A stretch of 5,763 nucleotides of DNA, taken from positions 1-5,763 of the forward strand of contig JBMFXG010000167.1 of assembly GCA_049964535.1 (NCBI GenBank), given 5' to 3'. The position numbers and the translations under genes are program-made. The stretch comes from JAJYZP01 sp049964535 (GTDB lineage: Bacteria; Actinomycetota; Acidimicrobiia; Acidimicrobiales; Acidimicrobiaceae). The notes under the pieces were generated by a model that was not told the DNA's origin, searched no databases, and was given only the letters and a program-made list of their open reading frames with translations. This document shows positions 1 through 5,253 of this stretch, piece by piece (positions within the stretch are counted from its first letter, which is position 1; every line of letters begins with the position of its first letter).

Positions 1-187
1 GAGCGACGAGAACGGCTTCGAAGATCCGGGTCTCTCCAGGGGTCGGACGTCGCTGGTGAATCATCCATAGGGCAAGTTCACTGAAAGATACCTTGCCGAT
101 GAGATCGTTGGCAAGGTCTAATCCCATGAGAGAGATCTCTGTGGATGTTGAGAGCCCAAGCCCAGTGGGATAGCGGTCGTCGGTTAC
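1..187 (-). CDS. Citrate synthase/citryl-CoA lyase-like protein, N-terminal part (3' end outside window)
   Basis: The 62 codons visible read V-T-D-D-R-Y-P-T-G-L-G and continue through GLDLANDLIGKVSFSELALW and RRPTPGETRIFEAVLVA. This matches the N-terminal domain pattern of citryl-CoA lyases and citrate synthase-like proteins: W/Y-x-T, then G-x-D-L-x-x-L-I-G-x-x-S-F-x-E-x, then P-T-P-x-E-x-R. Members of the family cleave citryl-CoA to acetyl-CoA and oxaloacetate or run related condensations in the cytoplasm. The catalytic residues lie beyond the left edge. The frame has a stop at 229-227 and contains no ATG, GTG or TTG until the ATG at 127, which would remove about 20 residues that fit the family pattern. 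A good Shine-Dalgarno (AAAGGAG, 199-193) sits 5 bases before GTA at 187-185, and that GTA overlaps the TAA stop of the CoA-transferase, so I place the start there. Translation is probably coupled to the CoA-transferase. The family is fairly sure; the exact substrate is not. Confidence 0.72.
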
Positions 188-1401
188 TCGCTCTCCTTTG
201 TTATAGATGGATGAGATTCTGGTTGCTTAGAGTCGAGCCACGCCCGCAACTCGTCGGTATGCTCCCCGATAGCTGGGGGCGCCATTCGATAGGTGACCGG
301 TGTCTCTGAGAATGTAATTGGGTGACGGATCATCCTCAACTCCTCCCCTCGGTAAGGAAGCGTGATGATCGGGGCCAGTCCGAGTTGGTCGGCGAGCGTT
401 ACTCCTGCGTCGACCGTCACGATCGGGGCGCAGGGGACCCTGGCAGCGGTTAAGGTCTCGAACCACGCTGTGGCGGACTTTGTGGCGAGTAACTCGACGA
501 GGATCGGTCGGAGCTTGTCGCGATTGCTCGTTCGATCTTTGTTGGTGACGAAGTCAGGGTCGAAGGCGAGATCGGGCCTACCAAGAGCGGTGACTAACGC
601 TTTGAACTGTCCGTCGTTGCCCGCTATGACCACGAGCTCGCCGTCGCCCGTGGGAAAGGGTTCATAGGGAAAGAGGCTTGGGTGTGCGTTTCCCATGCGG
701 TATGGAACGACACCTTCCATAGCGTAAGAGTTGCTATGGTTCGCCAGTCCCGAGAGAGCCGAGGCCATGAGGCTCACCTCGACGTGTTGGCCTTGTCTAG
801 AGGACGCCCGCTCATAGAGAGCGGCGAGGATTCCGGTAGTGCAGTGCATCCCGGCGAGAATATCGAAGACGGAGATGCCTGAACGCAACGGAGGGCCATC
901 TGCCTCGCCGGTCAGCGACATGAGCCCAGACATCGCCTGAATCATAAGATCGTATCCCATCATCTTTGCTCCAGGCTCTTGGGAGCCGAAGCCTGAGATA
1001 GAGGCGACGATGAGTCTTGGGTTGAGCTGTCGAACTGCGTCGTAGTCGAGATTGAACTGGACAAGCTGTCCCGGCTTGAAGTTCTCAATCATGATATCGG
1101 CTCGTTGTACGAGAGAGTGTGCACGACGAAGGTCCGTTGGATCCTTGAGATCAAGGACGATTGACTTCTTGTTTCGGTTGATGGAGAGGTAGTAGGTCGC
1201 CTCGCCTCGGTGAACCGGTGGCATCCAGGTTCTCGTATCGTCGCCAGCGGGACTCTCCACCTTGATGACAGTGGCTCCCATGTCTGCAAGCAACATTGTC
1301 GCGTAAGGTCCCGCCAGAATTCGTGAGAAGTCCGCTACGACGAGTCCAGTGAGTGGACCTTGAAGAGCACGGTCGGTCATCAATTCATCTTCGGGGCTCA
1401 T
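184..1401 (-). CDS. CaiB/BaiF family (class III) CoA-transferase
   Basis: A complete 405-residue protein, the usual length for family III CoA-transferases. These move CoA from an acyl-CoA donor such as succinyl-CoA to a free carboxylic acid through an aspartyl-CoA anhydride. Near the N-terminus it has the family start (ADFSRILAGPYATMLLADMG) leading to ATVIKVE. It continues with NKKSIVLDL near residue 80, ADIMIENFKPG near 105 and NPRLIVASISGFG near 130. The central segment GYDLMIQAMSGLMSLTG is followed by VFDILAG; the Asp there (residue 180) aligns by position with the catalytic Asp of formyl-CoA transferase. A C-terminal IGEHT motif is present. I chose ATG 1401 because AAGGAAGAAGAGGAG lies just upstream; GTG 1404 and ATG 1380 are alternatives. 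It lies 219 bases after the IclR gene on the same strand and overlaps the citryl-CoA lyase-like gene by three bases, so the two enzymes are probably one transcript acting on one acid. The acid cannot be read from the sequence. Confidence 0.93.
   Translation of the reverse strand: MSPEDELMTDRALQGPLTGLVVADFSRILAGPYATMLLADMGATVIKVESPAGDDTRTWMPPVHRGEATYYLSINRNKKSIVLDLKDPTDLRRAHSLVQRADIMIENFKPGQLVQFNLDYDAVRQLNPRLIVASISGFGSQEPGAKMMGYDLMIQAMSGLMSLTGEADGPPLRSGISVFDILAGMHCTTGILAALYERASSRQGQHVEVSLMASALSGLANHSNSYAMEGVVPYRMGNAHPSLFPYEPFPTGDGELVVIAGNDGQFKALVTALGRPDLAFDPDFVTNKDRTSNRDKLRPILVELLATKSATAWFETLTAARVPCAPIVTVDAGVTLADQLGLAPIITLPYRGEELRMIRHPITFSETPVTYRMAPPAIGEHTDELRAWLDSKQPESHPSITKESE
185..199 (-). 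promoter_or_regulatory. Ribosome binding site leading to a GTA codon
   Basis: On the minus strand, AAAGGAG (199-193) is followed by five bases (AGCGA) and then GTA (187-185), whose last two bases are the first two of the TAA stop of the upstream gene. The spacing is what one expects for a real start codon. If the GTA were GTG, the overlap would be the common GTGA stop-start arrangement. This site is the reason for placing the start of the citryl-CoA lyase-like gene here. Confidence 0.6.
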
Positions 1402-1517
1402 CACTCCTCTTCTTCCTTGGCGATGCTTGGAACATGAATATTCTCACAGTTGGGCCAAAGTCACCTTAGCGTTGCTCGGGAGCTACCGCGGAGAGTGGGT
1501 TCGGCCTACTACGATTC

Positions 1518-1557
1518 ACAGTACTCTATCCGGACAGATGTCCGCATAGAGTACTGT
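1518..1557. promoter_or_regulatory. 40-bp near-perfect palindrome, candidate IclR operator
   Basis: The left arm ACAGTACTCTATCCGGACA (1518-1536) and right arm TGTCCGCATAGAGTACTGT (1539-1557) are reverse complements with a single mismatch, separated by GA. It lies in the gap between the regulator's stop and the CoA-transferase's start. Each arm also contains a weaker internal dyad (GTACTC...CCGGAC and its mirror), so the element could be two inverted operators side by side. That would suit the dimer or tetramer binding known for IclR proteins. There is no T-tract after it on either strand, which argues against an ordinary intrinsic terminator, but a role as an RNA hairpin in the leader is possible. 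Confidence 0.6.
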
Positions 1558-1582
1558 AGCGAAGGATCGGTATGCGTACCAA
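1553..1582 (-). promoter_or_regulatory. Possible promoter for the CoA-transferase operon
   Basis: On the minus strand TTGGTA (1582-1577) and TACAGT (1558-1553) are separated by 18 bases, giving a plausible -35/-10 pair. The -10 overlaps the outer end of the 40-bp palindrome, so a protein bound to the palindrome could block or touch RNA polymerase. The leader to the ATG would be about 145 bases. This was read by eye and both hexamers are imperfect, so it is weak evidence. Confidence 0.3.
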
Positions 1583-1632
1583 TCTCAGAGATCGACCCAA
1601 TCTCAGAGATCGACCCAATCTCAGAGATCGAC
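1579..1632. repeat. Three perfect 18-bp tandem direct repeats spanning the IclR stop codon
   Basis: The unit CCAATCTCAGAGATCGAC occurs three times without change (1579-1596, 1597-1614, 1615-1632). Each unit contains the 11-bp dyad ATCTCAGAGAT. Eighteen is a multiple of three, so on the minus strand each unit carries the regulator's ending (Val-Asp-Leu-stop) in frame. The gene ends at the first copy reached (TGA 1623-1621), and two more in-frame TGA codons follow. The array lies just upstream of the 40-bp palindrome. Confidence 0.9.
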
Positions 1633-2427
1633 GATGTCGATAACTGGGATGGTATTGAGCCTGCGGAGATCCGCTTCGATGAGGCGCTGCGCCTCAAGGA
1701 GGGGCGGAAGATAGCGTAGGATCATTGTCTCTGGCTCGATCTCAGATGCGGCTGCGTTGACGTTGATCGAGGCGATTGCCCTCCCGTTGCTCGAGCGCAG
1801 CGGCAGGGCAATTGATCGGATCCCGAGGGCGAGCTGCTGGTCGGTCAATGCCCATCCTTGGTGACGCACCGCTGCGAGTTCTGTCTCAAGCTCTGTGTAG
1901 TTGAGATGCCAGAGCGCGGTGACGTGTGATCTCGATGGGGTCTGGAGCACGGATCGGAGAACGTTCGATGGTAGATCTGCAAGCAGTACTTTTCCGAGTG
2001 AAGTGGCGTATGCGGGGAAGCGCGTACCGATGTGAACCGAGAGGCTAACGAGTTTTTGTACAGCTGCTCGTGCGACGTAAATGATGTCGGAACCGTCAAG
2101 CTGGGCTATTGAGCAAGACTGATGAGTGGTGGCGGCGAGGCGTTCTAGGTGGGGACGAACCATCTCCCAGGAGCCCTTGGAGTGCACGTAGGCATATCCG
2201 AGATCCAAGACGCGAGCGGTCAGCGCAAATCGTCCTTCTTGAATCGACAGGTATCCGAGCTCCTCGAGCGTGAGGAGTATTCGCCGCACCGTTGGTCGAG
2301 CGAGTCCGGTTCGCTGAGCAATCTGCGAGAGCGTCAGCGGTGGGTCATAGGGGGTGAACGAGCACAAGACATCGATACCTCGAGCGATCGCCTCGATAAA
2401 CTCCGGGTCGTCGCTTCGCTTGGTCAT
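1621..2427 (-). CDS. IclR-family transcriptional regulator, PcaR/PobR-like subgroup
   Basis: A complete 268-residue regulator of typical IclR length. Residues 8-25 (PEFIEAIARGIDVLCSF) followed by LTLSQIAQRTGLARPTVRRI (31-50) and LLTLEELGYL (51-60) form the winged helix-turn-helix. The effector domain follows from about residue 90, with SCSIAQLDGSDIIYVAR (104-120), GTRFPAYATSLGKVLLA (134-150) and GWALTDQQLALGIRSIALP (191-209). The 'DPEF...AIARG' opening, DIIYVAR and GTRFPAY blocks are typical of the PcaR/PcaU/PobR subgroup, which senses aromatic-acid pathway intermediates; other members sense different acids. The start at ATG 2427 is chosen because GGAG lies 7 bases before it; the frame stays open upstream to 2511 but that part lacks family character. 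It probably controls the CoA-transferase operon immediately downstream and perhaps itself. The last residues and stop lie in the 18-bp repeat. Confidence 0.93.
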   Translation of the reverse strand: MTKRSDDPEFIEAIARGIDVLCSFTPYDPPLTLSQIAQRTGLARPTVRRILLTLEELGYLSIQEGRFALTARVLDLGYAYVHSKGSWEMVRPHLERLAATTHQSCSIAQLDGSDIIYVARAAVQKLVSLSVHIGTRFPAYATSLGKVLLADLPSNVLRSVLQTPSRSHVTALWHLNYTELETELAAVRHQGWALTDQQLALGIRSIALPLRSSNGRAIASINVNAAASEIEPETMILRYLPPLLEAQRLIEADLRRLNTIPVIDIVDL

Positions 2428-2490
2428 TTCAACGCTCCATGATGGTCGGGGGTGGACGGGCGTGGTTAAGGCTCTCTTTCGGAACCTGCG

Positions 2491-2519
2491 CGTGAGAGCA
2501 GTGTACCTCACGATGAGGT
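2491..2519. promoter_or_regulatory. Two overlapping palindromes upstream of the IclR gene
   Basis: ACCTCA-CGA-TGAGGT (2505-2519) is a perfect 15-bp dyad, similar in size to known IclR operators. It overlaps a second dyad, CGTGAG-N10-CTCACG (2491-2512). They lie about 65-90 bases upstream of the regulator's ATG. A possible minus-strand -10, TACACT (2505-2500), falls inside them, with no good -35 at the right distance. Autoregulation is an inference. Confidence 0.4.
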
Positions 2520-2558
2520 CTCTGCTTGGTCTTGCTGATTGTGACCGAGGAAGGCCGG

Positions 2559-2578
2559 AGCGATGCCATGGTATCGCT
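2559..2578. promoter_or_regulatory. 20-bp palindrome upstream of the IclR gene
   Basis: AGCGATGCCATGGTATCGCT is self-complementary except for one pair (G2565 opposite T2572). It lies about 130 bases upstream of the regulator's start, in a region without genes, and may be a protein-binding site. It does not share an obvious sequence with the other palindromes in the window. Confidence 0.35.
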
Positions 2579-3122
2579 GTCCGTGCGAAGAACTAGGAAC
2601 GGTGGCATCTGGTTCTGGTCTTGTAAACTCCCCGCACGTGATCTCAGGGGCTCCATGATTCCTCGGGAGCGACGTAGGGTGTTCATTGGCCTGCTCGGAA
2701 GCGGCTGCTCTTCGTAGAGGCGAGAGATTGGCGCCCCCTGTAGGGTGTTGAATCAGTAGCGTTCGGTAGCTCGCATTGCGTGGTCTGGGTCAACGTGGCG
2801 GGATCGTTCTACGAGATGAGAACCTTGTCGAGGGCGTACCAGCGTGATGCATACGTGCTCAGAAGATCGGTACCGTTGCAGTGCACAGTGGCTTCGGTGG
2901 GTGATGCCGGTGCCATCGGAGATTCACCTTACTAACTATCGCCACGCAGGTCTCTTGATTGGACAGCCCATGAAGCTCTCAAGTTCGAGCGTAGCTCGAG
3001 AGGCTGAAGAGGTATCGGCGGGGCGTGCTGAGATCTGTGGTAGACGGCCTCCTTCTTCGGGCAAGGCGGTGTACGACTGTGCTTGCGCCGATAAGCGCTA
3101 CGAGGAAGAGAGCCCTCGTGCA

Positions 3123-3152
3123 CCCTAGTGGAGAAAGCTTCCCTAGTGGAGA
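3123..3152. repeat. 12-bp direct repeat, 18-bp period
   Basis: CCCTAGTGGAGA occurs at 3123-3134 and again at 3141-3152, separated by AAGCTT. It lies about 70 bases beyond the 3' end of the conserved hypothetical gene. Function unknown; it may be a short tandem duplication. Confidence 0.6.
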
Positions 3153-3223
3153 GGTTAGTTAGGCAGGTGTCGTGTGGAAACTTCAAGGAGGATGCCAGCT
3201 CTACGTTGCTGTGGTCGGAGCGG

Positions 3224-4234
3224 TCAGCGTAGGAGATCGATGACCGCAACAGTCAGGTAAGAGTCGAGTTGCTCTCGGAGACGGAGAGCGCGAAGTGTCG
3301 TTCTTGAGCTGCCGGTTTTTCCGTTCTGAGCAACCATTGAGGTGTGCAAGCGGATAGGGCGGTCGTGTTGGTCTCGCTCCAATGAGGCGTGGATGGTCCC
3401 TTGCGAGGTCTCGATCACGGCGTTCCCTGAGTCGAGAAGGTGGTCGACGGCGGTCTCGAAGACTCCGGAGAGCCAATCGGTGGTTGTCCCGAAAAATGTT
3501 GCGTCTTTGGAGGTGAGCTGAGCTTCAACCCGATGGTCAGCTTTGAGATCGCTCACGAGGGTAGTGCTACCTCCGACGTAGGTCCAGGGTAAGTCGATCT
3601 CACTTGCGACACACCATGAATGGTCCTCTGGCCACCAAAGGTTTGGAGTCTGACCTTTTGAGTCGACGAAGTTCAACGCTGCGCTGATTGGTCCTTCGTA
3701 GAGAAAATAGTTTCGAGAAGGAAGAGCGACGCGCTCTCCTGAGCGGACGGTGGGAGGGATTGGGTCAGGAACTCGTTGGAGCAAACGGGGTGCACTACTG
3801 TTTGAGCTCAGTGCGGTAGTCTCCTCCCATCCGTACCCGTCCCACAGACAGAACCAGCAACGGTCCGTTGCCGAGGTGTGGCGCGCAAGAATCTCTACGA
3901 GTGCCTGAGCATGACTGGAGTGAAGCGTTCCTTCTCGGGGAGCGTTGAGAGGTAGCGGTGGCGTACCCTCAGAAGATCGCTCAGGGATAGCGATCTCATG
4001 AAATTGCGTAGTTGCCTCAAGCCTGATGCCGCTCCATGCGGCCACTGCCCGCCAGGTAAGTGGATCGCCGTCGGCATTGACCTTACTAGCAGGATGGAGA
4101 AGACGCACGTAGGACTCGAATCCCGACGGTATGACTGACGTAAGGAGCCCGGAGCCGAAAGGAGCTAGGCGGCCTTTGATCCAGTCCGCCTGTTTGACAT
4201 CTGAACTCCACTTGATCTCAGTGTTGTTAGCCAT
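3224..4234 (-). CDS. Conserved hypothetical protein with Trp-rich CWFCLWDGYGW and LWWPEDHSW motifs
   Basis: A complete 336-residue soluble protein with no signal peptide or membrane segment. I do not know its function; the pattern resembles an uncharacterised protein type I associate with Actinobacteria. Blocks in order: RLAPFGSGLLTSVIPSGFES (22-41) leading to YVRLLHPA, WRAVAAWSG (61-69), ALVEILARHT (111-120), CWFCLWDGYGW (126-136), LPSRNYFLYEGP (171-182), then LWWPEDHSWCVASEID (199-214) and LPWTYVGGS (215-223). Two cysteines in CWFC could pair or bind metal. After about residue 250 there is a separate-looking C-terminal segment of about 85 residues (from DWLSGVFETAVDHLLDSGNA to the end), perhaps a second domain. 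The start ATG 4234 has no Shine-Dalgarno upstream, but a -10-like TAGCCT ends 6 bases before it, suggesting a leaderless message. No neighbour on the same strand is close enough to suggest an operon downstream. Confidence 0.85.
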   Translation of the reverse strand: MANNTEIKWSSDVKQADWIKGRLAPFGSGLLTSVIPSGFESYVRLLHPASKVNADGDPLTWRAVAAWSGIRLEATTQFHEIAIPERSSEGTPPLPLNAPREGTLHSSHAQALVEILARHTSATDRCWFCLWDGYGWEETTALSSNSSAPRLLQRVPDPIPPTVRSGERVALPSRNYFLYEGPISAALNFVDSKGQTPNLWWPEDHSWCVASEIDLPWTYVGGSTTLVSDLKADHRVEAQLTSKDATFFGTTTDWLSGVFETAVDHLLDSGNAVIETSQGTIHASLERDQHDRPIRLHTSMVAQNGKTGSSRTTLRALRLREQLDSYLTVAVIDLLR

Positions 4235-4240
4235 GGTCCA

Positions 4241-4246
4241 AGGCTA
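4241..4246 (-). promoter_or_regulatory. Candidate -10 element for a leaderless transcript
   Basis: Minus-strand TAGCCT (4246-4241) fits the actinobacterial TANNNT -10 pattern and ends 6 bases before the ATG at 4234, so transcription would begin at or next to the start codon. This agrees with the missing Shine-Dalgarno site. A good -35 at the usual spacing was not found; a TTGACG farther upstream (4278-4273) is 26 bases from it, which is too far. Confidence 0.4.
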
Positions 4247-4770
4247 TCAACGGTGGACTGCGAGACGGCTGCCGTCAAGTGTATGGCATGCGAGTCGAGA
4301 CCCATCTCGAAGTTTGAAGTTGGGCCTGGTGAATGAGCGAACCTCGCGCTGCAGAAGTCGCGCTTGTGCGGCTTGGAAATCCGAGGTGACTCGTTCGGAG
4401 AAACCGATACTTGCGTCGTACTCTGAGAGGGTAGTGGTATTCACCACTATCGGGGAAGCCAGGAGGTCTTTGCCATCCTGCTTGTACTTCTGGAGGTGGC
4501 AGGTCTACGTCATTGAAGTTGTGACGAGCGACCTGTGGACTCACGGCGGTGACTAAGTCCTTGAGATTGAGGGCGGGGGCTACCGTCTGTCGTACCCAGA
4601 CCTACGTTGCCGGGGTTTTCGACCTCATTTAGTTCTAGGTCGGAGCGAACCCAGATCTCGTGATGGACACCGCCTGAAGGTTCACCACGGTCTATCAGAC
4701 CTCTGCCTGAGTCGGTAGTTGCTACGTCTGGAGCAGCGAGAGTCCAAACCTCGACTGTGGCTGTTTTGAC
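4247..4770 (-). pseudogene. Apparent frameshifted gene remnant, family unrecognised
   Basis: Three successive minus-strand open segments in three different frames read like ordinary protein in series. The first (4770 downward) contains EVWTLAAPDVATTDSGRG, then GGVHHEIWVRSDLELNEVEN. The second (from 4601) contains ALNLKDLVTAVSPQVARHNF then NDVDL. The third (4504 to stop TGA 4249-4247, 85 codons) contains KDLLASPIVVNTTTLSEYDA, then SIGFSERVTSDFQAAQARLL and EVRSFTRPNF. The residue mix (few Cys/Trp, regular hydrophobics, many purine-first codons) differs from the shadow frames around it. Joining them needs two frameshifts, and the first segment is preceded directly by an in-frame TAG (4773-4771), upstream of which TIPFTGPG may continue it. 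The remnant ends 12 bases before the next gene on the same strand. I do not recognise the family; sequencing error near a contig end would give the same picture. Confidence 0.4.
4264..4276. promoter_or_regulatory. 13-bp palindrome just upstream of the conserved hypothetical gene
   Basis: GACGGC-T-GCCGTC is a perfect dyad with 6-bp arms, about 18 bases upstream of the candidate -10 and 30 bases from the ATG. The position suits an operator or activator site, though a 6-bp dyad can arise by chance. Confidence 0.3.
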
Positions 4771-4932
4771 CTATTGCCCTGGTCCGGTGAAAGGAATTGT
4801 TGTTCCTCGGAGTAGTGCCCGCTGACGTTGGCATTCACTTCGGCAACAAACAGGTGATCGATGTCCTCTCATCGGCGTCGACGTCTGCATGGTGGTCACA
4901 CCTAGGCTGAGCGGGCTCCTCGGCATAGTCAT

Positions 4933-4959
4933 TGGAGGTCGACGCTGGGGCGACCTCCA
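4933..4959. other. Perfect 9-bp stem-loop
   Basis: TGGAGGTCG (4933-4941) and CGACCTCCA (4951-4959) are exact reverse complements around a 9-base loop (ACGCTGGGG). The stem is GC-rich and would be stable as RNA. It has no T-tract on either side, so it is not a typical intrinsic terminator. It separates the minus-strand remnant on its left from the plus-strand remnants on its right. Confidence 0.6.
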
Positions 4960-5094
4960 CTCTTCGGCTCCTCCTCTACCTGACTCACTTCGTCACGCTC
5001 TGCAGCAGGTGAGAATGTCGGTCGTTCGAGCGTACAGGGCCGATCCGGTTGTTCGCTCCTGCGTAGAGATCACCCGACGTCGTCGAAGAGGGAA

Positions 5095-5253
5095 ATGCGT
5101 CAGGAGCGCACCGTGTCGTGGTGTGTCGACCACGCTGACTATGACGCCGCAGCTAACCGGCCAACCACCGATGGGCGCTTGGTCACTGGGGCAGTTGCGA
5201 CATCGGAGATCGTGACGCAAAATGCGCCTGGGACCGGATCGAGCATCGGATAG
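5095..5253 (+). pseudogene. Short plus-strand coding-like segment (52 codons), possibly the first part of a broken gene
   Basis: From ATG 5095 to TAG 5251-5253 the frame reads MRQERTVSWCVDHADYDAAA and later TDGRLVTGAVATSEIVTQNA. Codons begin mostly with a purine, as in real genes, and the frame is open back to 4984. AGAGGG lies only 2-3 bases before the ATG, so the start is doubtful. No family is recognised. It is probably a fragment, since a protein-like reading continues in another frame just to its right. Confidence 0.3.

Larger units (their letters stand above)
2428..3223. other. About 800-base region without a supportable gene
   Basis: I translated this stretch by eye on both strands. 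The open frames of 60-105 codons have no family motif, no convincing ribosome site and a poor amino-acid mix. No tRNA-like T-loop sequence (GGTTCGA-type with matching stems) was seen. What it holds: the palindromes near the IclR gene, GTAGGGTGTT twice (2674-2683 and 2740-2749), a small hairpin at 2985-2999 (TCGAGC-gta-GCTCGA), and a 12-bp direct repeat at its left-of-gene end (3123-3152). It could be a control region, an unrecognised non-coding RNA or a decayed gene. Confidence 0.5.

Noticed and set aside
1518..1557. Palindrome as the intrinsic terminator of the IclR gene
   Set aside because: No T-tract follows the stem in the direction of transcription, and its position upstream of the CoA-transferase fits an operator better. 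A U-less terminator is not excluded.
1450..1719. Plus-strand 89-codon frame with repeated PISEID residues
   Set aside because: It overlaps the 3' end of the IclR gene on the other strand, and the repeat is just the 18-bp DNA array read in a shadow frame. No ribosome site or family match.
2428..3223. tRNA or CRISPR array in the gene-free region
   Set aside because: No T-loop signature with pairing stems, and no regularly spaced repeats of CRISPR length were found.
2932..3249. Minus-strand 105-codon frame downstream of the conserved hypothetical gene
   Set aside because: It overlaps that gene's end, has a low-complexity basic and Ser/Pro-rich composition, and lacks a ribosome site or recognisable motif.
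4131..4556. Plus-strand 141-codon frame
   Set aside because: Its first part is antisense to the intact conserved protein and the rest is antisense to the more protein-like minus-strand remnant; the residues show no motif.
4889..5215. Plus-strand 108-codon frame
   Set aside because: Contains an Arg run and no family features; from about 5095 a different plus frame has better codon character. It may include part of the same broken gene, but I cannot support it as a gene.
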